A DNA stretch of 64,000 nt from Bradyrhizobium betae (GTDB taxonomy: Bacteria; Pseudomonadota; Alphaproteobacteria; Rhizobiales; Xanthobacteraceae): positions 1,054,001 through 1,118,000 of the forward strand of contig NZ_MZXW01000016.1 in NCBI RefSeq assembly GCF_004123905.1, in the 5' to 3' direction. The translations under genes and the position numbers were made by a program. Below are positions 1-7,456 of the stretch, piece after piece (position 1 is the first letter of the stretch; each line of letters starts with the position of its first letter). The notes beneath the pieces are model-generated. The model ran no database searches and was not told where the DNA came from. It worked only from the letters and a program-made list of their open reading frames with translations.

Positions 1-302
1 CGCTGCTGCTCGCCGGCCTTGCGATCCTCGCGCTGGCGACGCTCGCCAATGCCGGCCTCGGCACTTATCACTCCGGCGTCGAATGGGGGTTCTGGAAGGG
101 ACCGACCGACTGCTCCGGCCCCGTCATCAATCTCGGCAGCGCCGCTGATCTGCTATCGAAGCTCGATACCGTGAAGGTGGTGCGCTGCGACGAGGTGCAA
201 TGGCGCTTCCTCGGCCTTTCGCTCGCCGGCTACAACGTGCTGATCTCGCTGTTGATGGCCGCGATCGCCGCGTGGGGATTTGTGGCGACGGCGAAGCGCT
301 AA
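1..302 (+). CDS. dsbB: Disulfide bond formation protein B, C-terminal part (5' end outside window)
   Basis: Only the last 100 codons are inside the window; the reading frame is open from base 3. The fragment has a transmembrane segment, then a periplasmic loop with two cysteines (fragment residues 37 and 62, in PTDCSG and RCDEV), then a final transmembrane segment starting near GLSLAGYN. This is the layout of the second loop of DsbB/DsbI quinone-linked oxidoreductases, which reoxidise DsbA in the periplasm and pass electrons to quinone. The VRCDEVQW and LAGYN motifs are typical of alphaproteobacterial DsbB. The gene ends 3 bp before the end of the convergent AbrB-type gene. A DsbA-like protein lies at 5322-5981, but nothing links the two directly. 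The family call is firm; the start and the first Cys pair cannot be seen. Confidence 0.85.
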   Translation, partial: LLLAGLAILALATLANAGLGTYHSGVEWGFWKGPTDCSGPVINLGSAADLLSKLDTVKVVRCDEVQWRFLGLSLAGYNVLISLLMAAIAAWGFVATAKR

Positions 303-305
303 CGG

Positions 306-1391
306 TCAATCGTCCACATCGTCCTGCGTGCGCCCGAACAGGTGCACGATGCCCGGCGTCGCGATCGTCACGAACACGAAGCGCGACAGGTGATGAGCGC
401 CGACGAAGATCGGGTCGATGTGCAGCGTGAGCGCGAGGGCCAGCATCGCGTCCATCGCGCCCGGCGCGAAGGCGACGACGACGTCTGAAAACTTCACCTG
501 CGTGGTGAGCGCGACGATGCCGACGAAGATGGCCGAGACGGCAATCGCCACGGCAAACGAGCCCAGTGCCGCATTGATGTGGCCCGCGAGCGTCTTGATC
601 CGCATCCGCGCAAAGCGGCTGCCGATCAGGGCGCCGATGCCGATCAGTGCCACGCCGCGCACCCAGTTCGGCAGGCCGCCATCGACCCAGCCCGCCCCAT
701 GCAGCACGCTGGAGCCGATCATCGCGCCGAACATCCAGCTTGCCGGAAATTTTATGAGCCGCAGCACGAGCGCCGCAGCGAGCGAGGCGGCAACCAGCTC
801 GACGAGGTCGAGCGGCGAGGCGATCGCTGTTGTCAACGACGGTGCCACGGAAGGCGCCACGCCCGCGATGGCCAGCACCATCGGCAGTGCCGCAGTGAGG
901 ATGATGACGCGCATGGTCTGCACCACGGCGATGCCCGGCAGGTCGGCGCCGCGCTCGACCGCCAAAATCGTGATCTGCGACAGCGCGCCGGGGCTGCCGG
1001 CAAGGAAAGCCGAGGTGCGGTCCCAGCCATGGATGCGCTGGAGGTAGTAGCTCGAGCCGAAGGTCGAGCAGAAGGTCGCGAGCGCGAGCAGCCCGATGGT
1101 GAGGGGATAGGCGCTGACCTGTTGAAGCAGATGGCGCGAGACGACCGAGCCCAGCGAGATGCCGAGCAGCACCAGTACGGTCTGGGTCAGGATCGGCGGC
1201 AACATCAATTTGCGCCCGGCGATCGCGGCGATCCCGACCGCGATCATCGAGCCCGAGATCAGCCCGCCGGGAAGGCCCGCAAGCAGAAATGCCAGGCCGC
1301 CCGCGGTGCCGATGACGAGTGTCTCCACCGTGCTCAAGATATTGGCACGGCTTGGCAATTCGAACGGCAGGGAGGCGGTGATTTGCTTCAC
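306..1391 (-). CDS. AbrB family membrane protein
   Basis: This 361-residue protein is almost entirely hydrophobic, with about ten predicted membrane segments in two similar halves. Glycine-rich motifs near residues 40-50 (AGLPGGLISG) and 170-230 fit the AbrB/AmoA-like duplication family, often misannotated as ammonia monooxygenase or transcriptional regulator. In E. coli the related AbrB is an inner-membrane protein linked to regulation of aidB; a transport role is suspected but unproven. The start is GTG at 1391 with an AAGGTGG-like ribosome site just upstream; no in-frame ATG lies near. It converges with dsbB and is probably transcribed alone, since the next minus-strand gene ends 97 bp upstream. 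The substrate cannot be inferred. Confidence 0.8.
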   Translation of the reverse strand: MKQITASLPFELPSRANILSTVETLVIGTAGGLAFLLAGLPGGLISGSMIAVGIAAIAGRKLMLPPILTQTVLVLLGISLGSVVSRHLLQQVSAYPLTIGLLALATFCSTFGSSYYLQRIHGWDRTSAFLAGSPGALSQITILAVERGADLPGIAVVQTMRVIILTAALPMVLAIAGVAPSVAPSLTTAIASPLDLVELVAASLAAALVLRLIKFPASWMFGAMIGSSVLHGAGWVDGGLPNWVRGVALIGIGALIGSRFARMRIKTLAGHINAALGSFAVAIAVSAIFVGIVALTTQVKFSDVVVAFAPGAMDAMLALALTLHIDPIFVGAHHLSRFVFVTIATPGIVHLFGRTQDDVDD

Positions 1392-1488
1392 ACCACCTTA
1401 TTGCAAATCAGCAAGAGGCGCACAATTGCAGGCTCGTCATGCCGCAATGCGCGCGCCCCTCACTATCGCGAACCGTAGTGTGACGGAT

Positions 1489-1776
1489 TTACTTCTTGTC
1501 GGCGGCGGCCGGCGCGGCGGTGCCGGCCTTCGCGCTCTTGATGCACTCCGAGCGGAATTTCTTGCGCTCCTTGCCGTGCAGGCCCTTGGCGTCGGCTTGC
1601 TTGGAGCATTCGAGCGACTCGGCCGAGTGCTCCTTCGGCGCCTTCTTGTCGGTGGGGGCGGCTGTCGTGGTCTTGGCGTCGGTCTTGGCCGCCGGCGCAG
1701 CGGTCTGCGCGAAGGCGGTGCCGGTTGCGAGCAGGGAGGCGAGAGCGACGGCGGCGAGGCGAGAGGTGAAGGTCAT
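1489..1776 (-). CDS. Small secreted PsiF-repeat protein
   Basis: 95 residues. An N-terminal signal peptide (TSRLAAVALASLLATGTAFA, cleavage expected after AFA) precedes an Ala/Thr/Lys-rich linker and one copy of a PsiF-type repeat with two cysteines about 20 residues apart (ECSKQADAKGLHG then SECIKS). PsiF-family proteins are small periplasmic proteins of unknown function; E. coli psiF is phosphate-starvation inducible, but no Pho box was sought here. I chose ATG 1776 rather than an upstream start at 1845 because the signal peptide begins there and an AAGAAGAG ribosome site precedes it. The gene is divergent from the secreted protein at 1980, which also has spaced Cys motifs. Confidence 0.75.
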   Translation of the reverse strand: MTFTSRLAAVALASLLATGTAFAQTAAPAAKTDAKTTTAAPTDKKAPKEHSAESLECSKQADAKGLHGKERKKFRSECIKSAKAGTAAPAAADKK

Positions 1777-1963
1777 GGTGTTGCACTCTTCTTGAGAGAA
1801 TGGCGGAGGGTTGGGAACGTCGGCTCGTGTTGCTGAACGCGACATGAATAATCTGAACAGGGGGGATCACTATATTTTGGAGGCGGGTGCCATCGCTTCC
1901 TTGTCGCAACTCGCCGGCACGCTAGGATAGCAGTCCTCGGTTCACCTTCCCCCGGGGGAAGAC

Positions 1964-1973
1964 CAAGGAGGAG
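1964..1973 (+). promoter_or_regulatory. Strong ribosome binding site of the secreted protein at 1980
   Basis: AAGGAGGAGA lies about 7 bases before the ATG at 1980. It is an unusually complete anti-Shine-Dalgarno match for this window and suggests high translation of this small secreted protein. Confidence 0.7.
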
Positions 1974-1979
1974 ACAAGG

Positions 1980-2480
1980 ATGACCATTCAATCAAAATTG
2001 TTGTGTGCAGTTGCGGTGTCGGGATTTGCCGCACTGGTGGCGGCCGCGCCGGCGCAGGCTTTGACCTCGCAGGAGTGCAGCGCGAAATATCAGGCCGCCA
2101 AGAAGGACGGCTCGCTCGGTACCACGAAGTGGAATGACTTCCGTAAGGCCCAGTGCGGTGCGGATGCCACGCCCGCTGCTGCGCCGACCGCGGCCGCTCC
2201 GGCGGCGCCCGCCGCTCCCGCCGAGCCGAAGGCGGCTGCGAAGAAGGAGGCTGCCCCTGCGGCTGCGCCCGCGCCGACCATGCCCATGGGCAACGCGGTC
2301 TTCCCGAACGCGGTCGATCCGAAATACGCCAAGGAGACCGCCGGCAAGGCCCGCCTCCACACCTGCGTCGACCAGTACAACGCCAACAAGACCACCAACG
2401 GCAATGGCGGCATGAAGTGGATCGAGAAGGGCGGCGGCTACTACAGCGAATGCAACAAGAAGCTGAAGGGCGCCGCCTGA
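1980..2480 (+). CDS. Secreted Ala/Pro-rich protein with two Cys-Lys-Trp motifs
   Basis: 166 residues of unknown function. A clear signal peptide ends near APAQA (residue 22). Then comes a motif beginning ECSAKYQAAK and ending KWNDFRKAQC, a linker of about 50 residues of Ala, Pro and Lys, and a second related motif starting HTCVDQYNANK and ending near SECNKK. Each copy pairs two cysteines around a Lys-Trp dipeptide, which suggests two small disulfide-closed units joined by a flexible arm that could span the envelope. The start is fixed by an excellent ribosome site. A perfect-stem terminator follows at 2499. Proteins of this type are common in Bradyrhizobium; I know no assigned function. Confidence 0.75.
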   Translation: MTIQSKLLCAVAVSGFAALVAAAPAQALTSQECSAKYQAAKKDGSLGTTKWNDFRKAQCGADATPAAAPTAAAPAAPAAPAEPKAAAKKEAAPAAAPAPTMPMGNAVFPNAVDPKYAKETAGKARLHTCVDQYNANKTTNGNGGMKWIEKGGGYYSECNKKLKGAA

Positions 2481-2498
2481 GCTTCGACATGATGCGAT

Positions 2499-2525
2499 GG
2501 CCGGAGCAAGGCTCCGGCCTCTTGC
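2499..2525 (+). terminator. Rho-independent terminator between convergent genes
   Basis: A perfect 9-bp stem (GGCCGGAGC / GCTCCGGCC) with a 3-base loop at 2499-2519 is followed by TCTTGCTTT. It lies 18 bp after the stop of the secreted protein and just before the stop of the convergent tetR-type gene, so it may end transcripts from either side. Confidence 0.75.
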
Positions 2526-2526
2526 T

Positions 2527-3075
2527 TTAGCCCAGCAGCTTCTCGGCCGATTTCGCCACGAGCTGTGATCGCTTGCGTGGACCGCGCTCGACGAACAGCA
2601 GGCTCTGGCCGAAGATGAAGCAATAGAACAGGAAGGCCTGCGCGTCGGCCTCCTCGGCCTCGAGGCCGGTCGCGCGATAGAGCTCGGCGACGTGCCTGAG
2701 CCGCGCCGCATCCACGCTTGCCACCGCCGCCGCCGCGTTCTCGTCCGAGCGGGCCCATTGCCGGATGGCGAGCTCGATCGCCATGCCCTCTGGATTGAGC
2801 CGCTCGGAATAGAGCTGGATCATAGCCTTCAGCCGCTCGCGGGGCGCCTCGCCGTCGAGGCTCGTCTGCTGCGCGATCGACGCTGCGCGCCCCTCGCGCC
2901 AGCGTTCCAGCATGGCCTCGAGCAGCGCGGCGCGGTCGGCGAAGCGGCGGTAGAAGCCGCCCTTGGTGACGCCGAGATTCTTGGCCAGCACCTCGACCCG
3001 CACCCCTTCGACCCCCGAGCGGGCAAGCTCGGTAAACCCCGCCTCGACCCAGGCATCGCCCTTGCCGTCGCTCAT
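2527..3075 (-). CDS. TetR/AcrR family transcriptional regulator
   Basis: 182 residues. The N-terminal quarter holds the TetR helix-turn-helix (about residues 24-47; VLAKNLGVTKGGFYRRFADR region with the characteristic G-x-FYxxF). The rest is the helical ligand-binding and dimer domain. Such proteins are usually repressors released by a small ligand. It is divergent from a thioesterase gene at 3179, and the 103-bp gap carries two matching palindromes (3097-3114 and 3132-3149) that look like its operators. The simplest reading is autorepression plus control of the thioesterase pair. An acyl-CoA or aromatic acyl-CoA ligand is an inference from the neighbours. Confidence 0.88.
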   Translation of the reverse strand: MSDGKGDAWVEAGFTELARSGVEGVRVEVLAKNLGVTKGGFYRRFADRAALLEAMLERWREGRAASIAQQTSLDGEAPRERLKAMIQLYSERLNPEGMAIELAIRQWARSDENAAAAVASVDAARLRHVAELYRATGLEAEEADAQAFLFYCFIFGQSLLFVERGPRKRSQLVAKSAEKLLG

Positions 3076-3096
3076 GAAGGAAGCCTCACCGGTTCT

Positions 3097-3114
3097 TGAT
3101 ACGGTGCCGTATTG
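3097..3114. promoter_or_regulatory. Putative TetR operator, site 1
   Basis: TGATACG-GTGC-CGTATTG: two 7-base half sites around a 4-base centre, the outer two bases of the right arm being imperfect. It shares TGATACG and CGTAT with site 2, whose centre is 35 bp away. It lies 22 bases upstream of the tetR-type start codon. Confidence 0.65.
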
Positions 3115-3131
3115 CTAGCGCGGCGAGGCCC

Positions 3132-3149
3132 TGATACGCTACCGTATCA
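3132..3149. promoter_or_regulatory. Putative TetR operator, site 2
   Basis: TGATACG-CTAC-CGTATCA is a perfect inverted repeat of 7-base arms with a 4-base centre, 30 bases upstream of the thioesterase start. Length and symmetry are typical for a TetR dimer. The related site 1 strengthens the call. Confidence 0.7.
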
Positions 3150-3178
3150 ATACGCAAAAAGGGCAGGGAGAAACGGCG

Positions 3179-3607
3179 ATGGACCAGGAGGCGACCTATC
3201 GCGGCACGGTGTATCCGTGGCAGTGCGATCACGTCGGCCACATGAACATCATGTGGTATGTCGGCAAGTTCGATGAGGCCAACTGGAATCTGTTCGCCCG
3301 CCTCGGGCTGACGCCGAGCTATCTGCGCTCCTCCGGCCGAGGCATGGCCGCCGTGCAGCAGAACATCAGCTACAAGCGCGAGCTGCTCGCAGGCGACATC
3401 GTCGAGATCCGTAGCCATCTGCTCGAGATCCGCGACAAATCGATCCGCTTCCGCCACGACATGACGAATGCCGAGACCGGCGAGATGGCCGCGATTTGCG
3501 AGATCATCGGCGTGCACATGGACCGCGAGTTGCGGAAATCAGCGCCGTTCGCGGACGCAATCCGCCAAACCGCTTTGAGGTATCTCACCGAGCCGGCCGA
3601 GGCCTGA
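3179..3607 (+). CDS. Hotdog-fold acyl-CoA thioesterase (4-HBT/YbgC type)
   Basis: 142 residues, normal for a single hotdog domain. The N-terminal WQCDHVGHMNIMWY stretch holds the family's catalytic Asp (D17) and the conserved H-x-N, followed by the strand with SYKREL typical of 4-hydroxybenzoyl-CoA and YbgC-type thioesterases. It should hydrolyse an acyl-CoA in the cytoplasm. The gene is divergent from a TetR regulator and followed 3 bp later by a second thioesterase of the PaaI type, so the two are likely cotranscribed and regulated together. The acyl group is unknown; the pairing of two hotdog subtypes suggests detoxification or turnover of unusual acyl-CoAs. Confidence 0.85.
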   Translation: MDQEATYRGTVYPWQCDHVGHMNIMWYVGKFDEANWNLFARLGLTPSYLRSSGRGMAAVQQNISYKRELLAGDIVEIRSHLLEIRDKSIRFRHDMTNAETGEMAAICEIIGVHMDRELRKSAPFADAIRQTALRYLTEPAEA

Positions 3608-3610
3608 GCC

Positions 3611-4096
3611 ATGACCGCGTTCGAGCCGAAGAATCCGGGCTATCGTGCGTCGGCCATCGCCATGTTCGAGGGACAGCCGGCGATGCACACGCTCGGCGTC
3701 GTGATCGTCCGCCTGGCGCCGGGCGAGGCCGAGCTGGCGATGCTGCATTCGCCAGCTTTCACGCAGCAAAACGGTTTTGTTCATGCCGGCATCATCACTG
3801 CGGGGCTGGACAATGCCTGCGGCGTTGCCGCCTTCACCCTGATGCCGCGCGAGGCTGACATCCTCACCGTCGAGTTCAAGACCACGCTGCTCGCACCCGC
3901 CCAAGGCGAGCGCTTCGTCTTCAAGGCCGAGGTGGTCAAGCCCGGCCGTACGCTGACCTTCTGCGAGGCCAAGGCCTTTGCCGAGCACGAGGGCAAGACC
4001 AGGCTGATCGCCACCATGACCGGAACGTTGATGGCGATGCTGCCACGCGGGGCACCGCAGACGCCGCGCACGTCCCCTGCGATGCGCGGCGATTGA
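3611..4096 (+). CDS. PaaI family thioesterase
   Basis: 161 residues. The core motif QQNGFVHAGIITAGLDNACG (around residues 52-71) is the PaaI/DUF4442 hotdog signature: the HAG turn, the long helix and the acidic residue (D67) expected at the active site. The last 15 residues are a low-complexity tail. It begins 3 bp after the 4-HBT-type thioesterase, so one mRNA is likely. The family hydrolyses phenylacetyl-CoA-like or medium-chain acyl-CoAs; the true substrate is not visible. A CidA-like membrane protein follows after 34 bp and could be in the same transcript. Confidence 0.83.
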   Translation: MTAFEPKNPGYRASAIAMFEGQPAMHTLGVVIVRLAPGEAELAMLHSPAFTQQNGFVHAGIITAGLDNACGVAAFTLMPREADILTVEFKTTLLAPAQGERFVFKAEVVKPGRTLTFCEAKAFAEHEGKTRLIATMTGTLMAMLPRGAPQTPRTSPAMRGD

Positions 4097-4130
4097 CAAG
4101 CCTGCCGTCGCATTCCTTGATGCGGCGGTC

Positions 4131-4511
4131 ATGCTTGCAAGTCTCGGTCTCATTCTGCTCTGCCAGTTGATCGGCGAAGTGGTCGTGCACGGTCTCGGCC
4201 TGCCGCTGCCGGGTCCCGTGCTCGGCCTGCTGTTGCTCCTGATCCTGCTGCTTGCCCGCGACCGTTTTTCGCTGCTCGCGCGCGGCCCCTTGTGCAACGA
4301 CGGCGTCGAGACGGCGAGCAGGGGCCTGCTCGCGCATCTGTCGCTGCTGTTCGTGCCGGCCGGCGTCGGCGTCGTGCAGAAGCTCGACCTGCTCGCATCC
4401 CACGGCATTGCCATCATCCTGGTGCTCGCGCTCTCGGTGGTCGTCACCCTGCTCGCGACCGTGCTCACCTTCCGCCTCGTCAGCCGCCTGTTGAAGCAAC
4501 AGGACGCGTAA
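4131..4511 (+). CDS. CidA/LrgA family membrane protein
   Basis: 126 residues with four predicted transmembrane helices. It starts with LGLILLCQLIGEVVV and continues with the conserved LPLPGPVLGLLLL stretch of the CidA/LrgA family. These small holin-like proteins act with LrgB-type partners. In Gram-positive bacteria they modulate murein hydrolase export, and later work ties LrgAB-like pairs to transport of pyruvate or glycolate. The stop overlaps the start of the lrgB-type gene by one base (TAATG), so the two are translationally coupled. The ribosome site is weak. The role in Bradyrhizobium is unknown. Confidence 0.8.
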   Translation: MLASLGLILLCQLIGEVVVHGLGLPLPGPVLGLLLLLILLLARDRFSLLARGPLCNDGVETASRGLLAHLSLLFVPAGVGVVQKLDLLASHGIAIILVLALSVVVTLLATVLTFRLVSRLLKQQDA

Positions 4512-5233
4512 TGAAGGACAACCCGTTCTCGCTCTGGGTCTATCTCTCGCAGTCGCCGCTGCTCTGGCTGACCGTCACGCTGCTGGTCTATGCCGGCACG
4601 GATGCGGTGTCGCTGGCGACGCGGCGGCATCCATTCGCCAATCCCGTGCTGCATGCGATGTGGATCATCGGCGCGTTCCTGCTTCTGACCGGCACCTCCT
4701 ACACGACCTATTTCGCCGGCGCGCAGTTCGTGCATTTCCTGTTGGGGCCCGCCACTGTCGCGCTGGCCGTGCCGCTCTACGAGAATCGCAAGCGCGTGGT
4801 TGCCTCCGTCGTGCCCATGCTGGTGGCGCTGGTCGCCGGATCGGTCACTGCTGTGGTGTCGGTGGTGCTGCTGGCCGAGCTCGCCGGGCTTCCGCGCGAC
4901 GTGGTGCTGTCGCTGGCGCCGAAATCGGTCACGGCAGGTGTTGCCATGGGCATCGCCGAATCCCTGCACGCCGATCCTTCGCTGGCGGCGGTCGCGGTCA
5001 TCCTCACCGGCATCATGGGCGCCATCATCGTGACGCCGCTGATGAACCGGACCGGCGTCACGGATTACCGCGCGCGCGGCTTTGCGGCCGGCCTTGCCGC
5101 GCACGGCATCGGCACTGCCCGGGCGTTCCAGGTCGACGAGATCGCCGGGGTCTTTTCCGGTATCGCCATGAGCCTGAATGCTTTGGTGACGTCGTTCCTG
5201 GTCCCCCTGGCGGTCACGCTGCTGGTGCGATGA
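4511..5233 (+). CDS. LrgB family membrane protein
   Basis: 240 residues with about seven membrane segments. The conserved LSLAPKSVTAGVAMGIAE motif (around residues 135-150) and the GLAAHGIGTARAF stretch near the C-terminus are LrgB/CidB signatures. It is coupled to the CidA-like gene by the TAATG overlap, and the two should form one membrane complex. I start it at ATG 4511 and not in the longer open frame upstream, because that frame only runs antiparallel to codon usage inside the CidA gene. Export of a small metabolite or control of cell-wall hydrolases are the two family hypotheses; neither is shown here. Confidence 0.83.
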   Translation: MKDNPFSLWVYLSQSPLLWLTVTLLVYAGTDAVSLATRRHPFANPVLHAMWIIGAFLLLTGTSYTTYFAGAQFVHFLLGPATVALAVPLYENRKRVVASVVPMLVALVAGSVTAVVSVVLLAELAGLPRDVVLSLAPKSVTAGVAMGIAESLHADPSLAAVAVILTGIMGAIIVTPLMNRTGVTDYRARGFAAGLAAHGIGTARAFQVDEIAGVFSGIAMSLNALVTSFLVPLAVTLLVR

Positions 5234-5321
5234 CATTGCCGCTGCGACGCTCTATACGATCCGTAACAATTCGCGGTCCCGACCCGTATTGGCGGGAGAT
5301 GGGACCGAAACGGGACGAGAT

Positions 5322-5981
5322 ATGGCTACATTTCTGAAGAAGGGCCTTGTGCCGACGCGCCGCGCCGCACTGACGCTGATCGGGGCGGGTGCCCTCGCCG
5401 CGGGCGGGATCACCCTGGCGCGGGCCGCCACCGACGATGACGAAGTGCTGACCGAAGCCAAGGTGCTGCGAGACCCCGACGTTCCCGTCGCCGGCAATCC
5501 CGACGGCAACATCAGCATCATCGAATGGTCCGACTACAATTGTCCCTATTGCCGCAAGCTCGAGCCTGAGCTGCGCCAGGTCATCCAGGATGACGGCAAG
5601 GTGCGGCTGGTGATGAAGGACTGGCCGGTCCTCGGGCCGGTTTCGGTTACCGCCGCCCGGATCGCCCTCGCGGCGAAATATCAGGACAAGTACCACAAGG
5701 CCCATGACGCCATGATGGGCGTAAGCTCGCGCCTGACCGAGCCGCGTATCGACGAGTTGCTCGCGGCTGCCGGCGTCGACATGGACCGGTTGAAGCGCGA
5801 TCTCACCGACCATGCCAAGGACATCGACGCGGTCCTCAAGCGCAACAACGAGCAGGCCGAAGCCTTCGGCTTCCGCGGCACGCCGTCCTTCATCGTCGGC
5901 AAGTACCGCGTGCCCGGCGTTCTCAGCATGGCCGAATTCGAGCAGGTCATCGCGGACGCCCGCAAGGCCAAGATGAACTGA
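5322..5981 (+). CDS. DsbA family thiol-disulfide oxidoreductase, exported
   Basis: 219 residues. The N-terminus (PTRRAALTLIGAGALAAGG) is a signal sequence with a twin arginine, so Tat or Sec export is possible. The thioredoxin fold starts near residue 55, has the active-site CPYC at residues 74-77 (YNCPYCRKL) and the cis-proline region FGFRGTPSFIVG late in the chain; between them is the helical insert of DsbA-like proteins. It probably oxidises or isomerises disulfides in the periplasm. It resembles the Com1/DsbA-like group rather than classical DsbA. I prefer ATG 5322 to an upstream TTG at 5289. A strong terminator follows. Confidence 0.85.
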   Translation: MATFLKKGLVPTRRAALTLIGAGALAAGGITLARAATDDDEVLTEAKVLRDPDVPVAGNPDGNISIIEWSDYNCPYCRKLEPELRQVIQDDGKVRLVMKDWPVLGPVSVTAARIALAAKYQDKYHKAHDAMMGVSSRLTEPRIDELLAAAGVDMDRLKRDLTDHAKDIDAVLKRNNEQAEAFGFRGTPSFIVGKYRVPGVLSMAEFEQVIADARKAKMN

Positions 5982-6014
5982 GACGCGCAGCTGCGCTATC
6001 ACAGCCAGCGCAAA

Positions 6015-6042
6015 GGCGCCGCCGCGGACCCGCGACGGCGCC
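6015..6042. terminator. Bidirectional-type terminator hairpin
   Basis: A 28-base GC stem (outer arms GGCGCCG / CGGCGCC, inner arms CGCGG / CCGCG, one mismatch) lies between the convergent dsbA-like gene and the small membrane protein gene. TTGTTC follows on the plus strand and AAA precedes, so it could serve both. Confidence 0.65.
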
Positions 6043-6067
6043 TTGTTCATGTCTGGCCGGTCGAAAA

Positions 6068-6274
6068 TTACTTCGACGAAATCCGGACCCAGTCCTTGTG
6101 CGCGCGATCTTGCAGCGCATTCCAGTCGGCCTTCGCGACATCCCAGTTCACGATGGTGCGATTGGCGGCCGCGACCTCGCCATTGGCGACCGACGACGTC
6201 TGCATGGAGTCATAGACATAGACGCCGCAGCCGAGCAGCAGCGCACCCAAAATCATTCCGAAAAAAGTCTGCAT
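6068..6274 (-). CDS. Small single-pass membrane protein
   Basis: 68 residues of unknown function. The N-terminus (FFGMILGALLLGCGVYVYDS) is one membrane helix, and the short remainder is likely periplasmic and ends in a Trp-rich stretch (NWDVAKADWNAL, DWVRISS). A cysteine inside the hydrophobic part could be read as a lipobox, but the LLLGC context followed by more hydrophobic residues argues for a membrane anchor. I start it at ATG 6274, which has GGAGG 7 bases upstream, rather than at the longer 6340 start. It lies downstream of the hydrolase at 6356, on the other side of a gap of about 80 bp from that gene's stop. Confidence 0.6.
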   Translation of the reverse strand: MQTFFGMILGALLLGCGVYVYDSMQTSSVANGEVAAANRTIVNWDVAKADWNALQDRAHKDWVRISSK

Positions 6275-6355
6275 GGCGAACCTCCGGTGACGGGCGATAA
6301 CGTCGGCCCGAAGCGATGGTTCCGCGGCCATGCGGCGCATCTAAGGAGAGCTTGT

Positions 6356-7426
6356 TCATTCTCCATTCAGCCATTGCAACAGCTCCGCATTGATCTCGCG
6401 CGGATAGGTGTGGCTGAGATCGTCGATCTCGCGATAGGTGACGTTTGCGCCGGCGGCGGAGAGCGCAGCTTGCGTCTGCCGCGCGGTCTGCACCGGAAAC
6501 ATCCAGTCGAGCTTGCCGTGAGTGATGAAGATGGGCAGGTCCTGCAGGCGCGCGGCGTCCGCCATCTCGGCCATCAGTGGATGGAAGGTCGCTGACACCG
6601 GTGCGAGATGCGTGAAGGGCGAGGCGCCATCGAGGCCGGAGACGTAGCTGAAGGTGCCGCCATCGCTCATGCCCGTCAGCAGCATGCGCGAGGCGTCGAT
6701 GGTCCAGCGGCTGCGCACGGTCTCGAGGATGCGCATCAGGTTCGGCGTGTCCGCGTCATCGCCCATCAGTGCCCAGGTGGGTCCGGTCGCCGTCGGCGCC
6801 ACCAGGATCGCGCCGAGGCTGCGGGCATCGCGCAGCCAGCTCCACAGGAAGCCGCGTCCGTTGCCGCTGCCGCCATGCAGCGCCATCACCAGCGGCCAAG
6901 TCCGATCGGGCGAATAATATTCGGGGACGTAGACCGAGAAGCCGCCGCGGCTGCCGGGCTCGTTGTGGTCGTGGAAGATGCCGGTATTTTCGCTCGCGCC
7001 GACCTCCAGCCGCGACAGCAGATCGTCATTCCCGCGATTGGCGGCGTTGAGAAAGAAATTGCTCACCGGCGGAAACTGCAGCGCCAGCGGATAAAGTGCC
7101 TCCTGCGCGCGCGGTACGTGGCGCAGCGCGCGGAAGACGGCGACGAGATCGCCGTTGCCGCGCTCGACCTCGCGCATGCCGGCAAAGGCGGCGAGGGTTT
7201 CAGTGCAGGCGCGGTCGAGCCGCTCGCGTAGGCCCGCGAACTGCTCCGGCCACTGTCCAATCGCTGTGTATGCCGCTTGCAGCGCCTCGTCCGGCGCATC
7301 GATCGTATTCATCACCGACGCGAAGGCCGGCGGATGCAGATGGCGGACGAAGAAGCCGAGCGCTTCAAGCGCGTTCAGCAACGGCGGCAGCACGGTCACG
7401 ATGTCGTCAACGACGGCCTCGGTCAT
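6356..7426 (-). CDS. Alpha/beta hydrolase (phospholipase/carboxylesterase-like) with helical N-terminal domain
   Basis: 356 residues. Residues 1-150 are helical and of unknown type. From about 160 follows an alpha/beta hydrolase: oxyanion motif LHGGSGNG at 183-190, nucleophile Ser254 in TGMSDGG, an Asp in HGKLDWMFP and the catalytic His in DLSHTYP. This fits the predicted esterase/phospholipase group, cytoplasmic since no signal peptide is seen. The start is 30 bp after the stop of the HtrA-like gene on the same strand, so the two are probably cotranscribed. The N-terminal domain could confine the active site to a particular ester or partner; the substrate is unknown. Confidence 0.78.
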   Translation of the reverse strand: MTEAVVDDIVTVLPPLLNALEALGFFVRHLHPPAFASVMNTIDAPDEALQAAYTAIGQWPEQFAGLRERLDRACTETLAAFAGMREVERGNGDLVAVFRALRHVPRAQEALYPLALQFPPVSNFFLNAANRGNDDLLSRLEVGASENTGIFHDHNEPGSRGGFSVYVPEYYSPDRTWPLVMALHGGSGNGRGFLWSWLRDARSLGAILVAPTATGPTWALMGDDADTPNLMRILETVRSRWTIDASRMLLTGMSDGGTFSYVSGLDGASPFTHLAPVSATFHPLMAEMADAARLQDLPIFITHGKLDWMFPVQTARQTQAALSAAGANVTYREIDDLSHTYPREINAELLQWLNGE

Positions 7427-7456
7427 CGCCGCTTCCTTAGCGTCAGTTCGGTGGCG

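Noticed and set aside
3539..5236. Very long minus-strand open frame (565 codons) across the thioesterase and LrgB genes
   Set aside because: It is antisense to four well-recognised genes, has Arg/His/Asp/Gln-rich composition typical of GC-rich shadow frames, and shows no domain.
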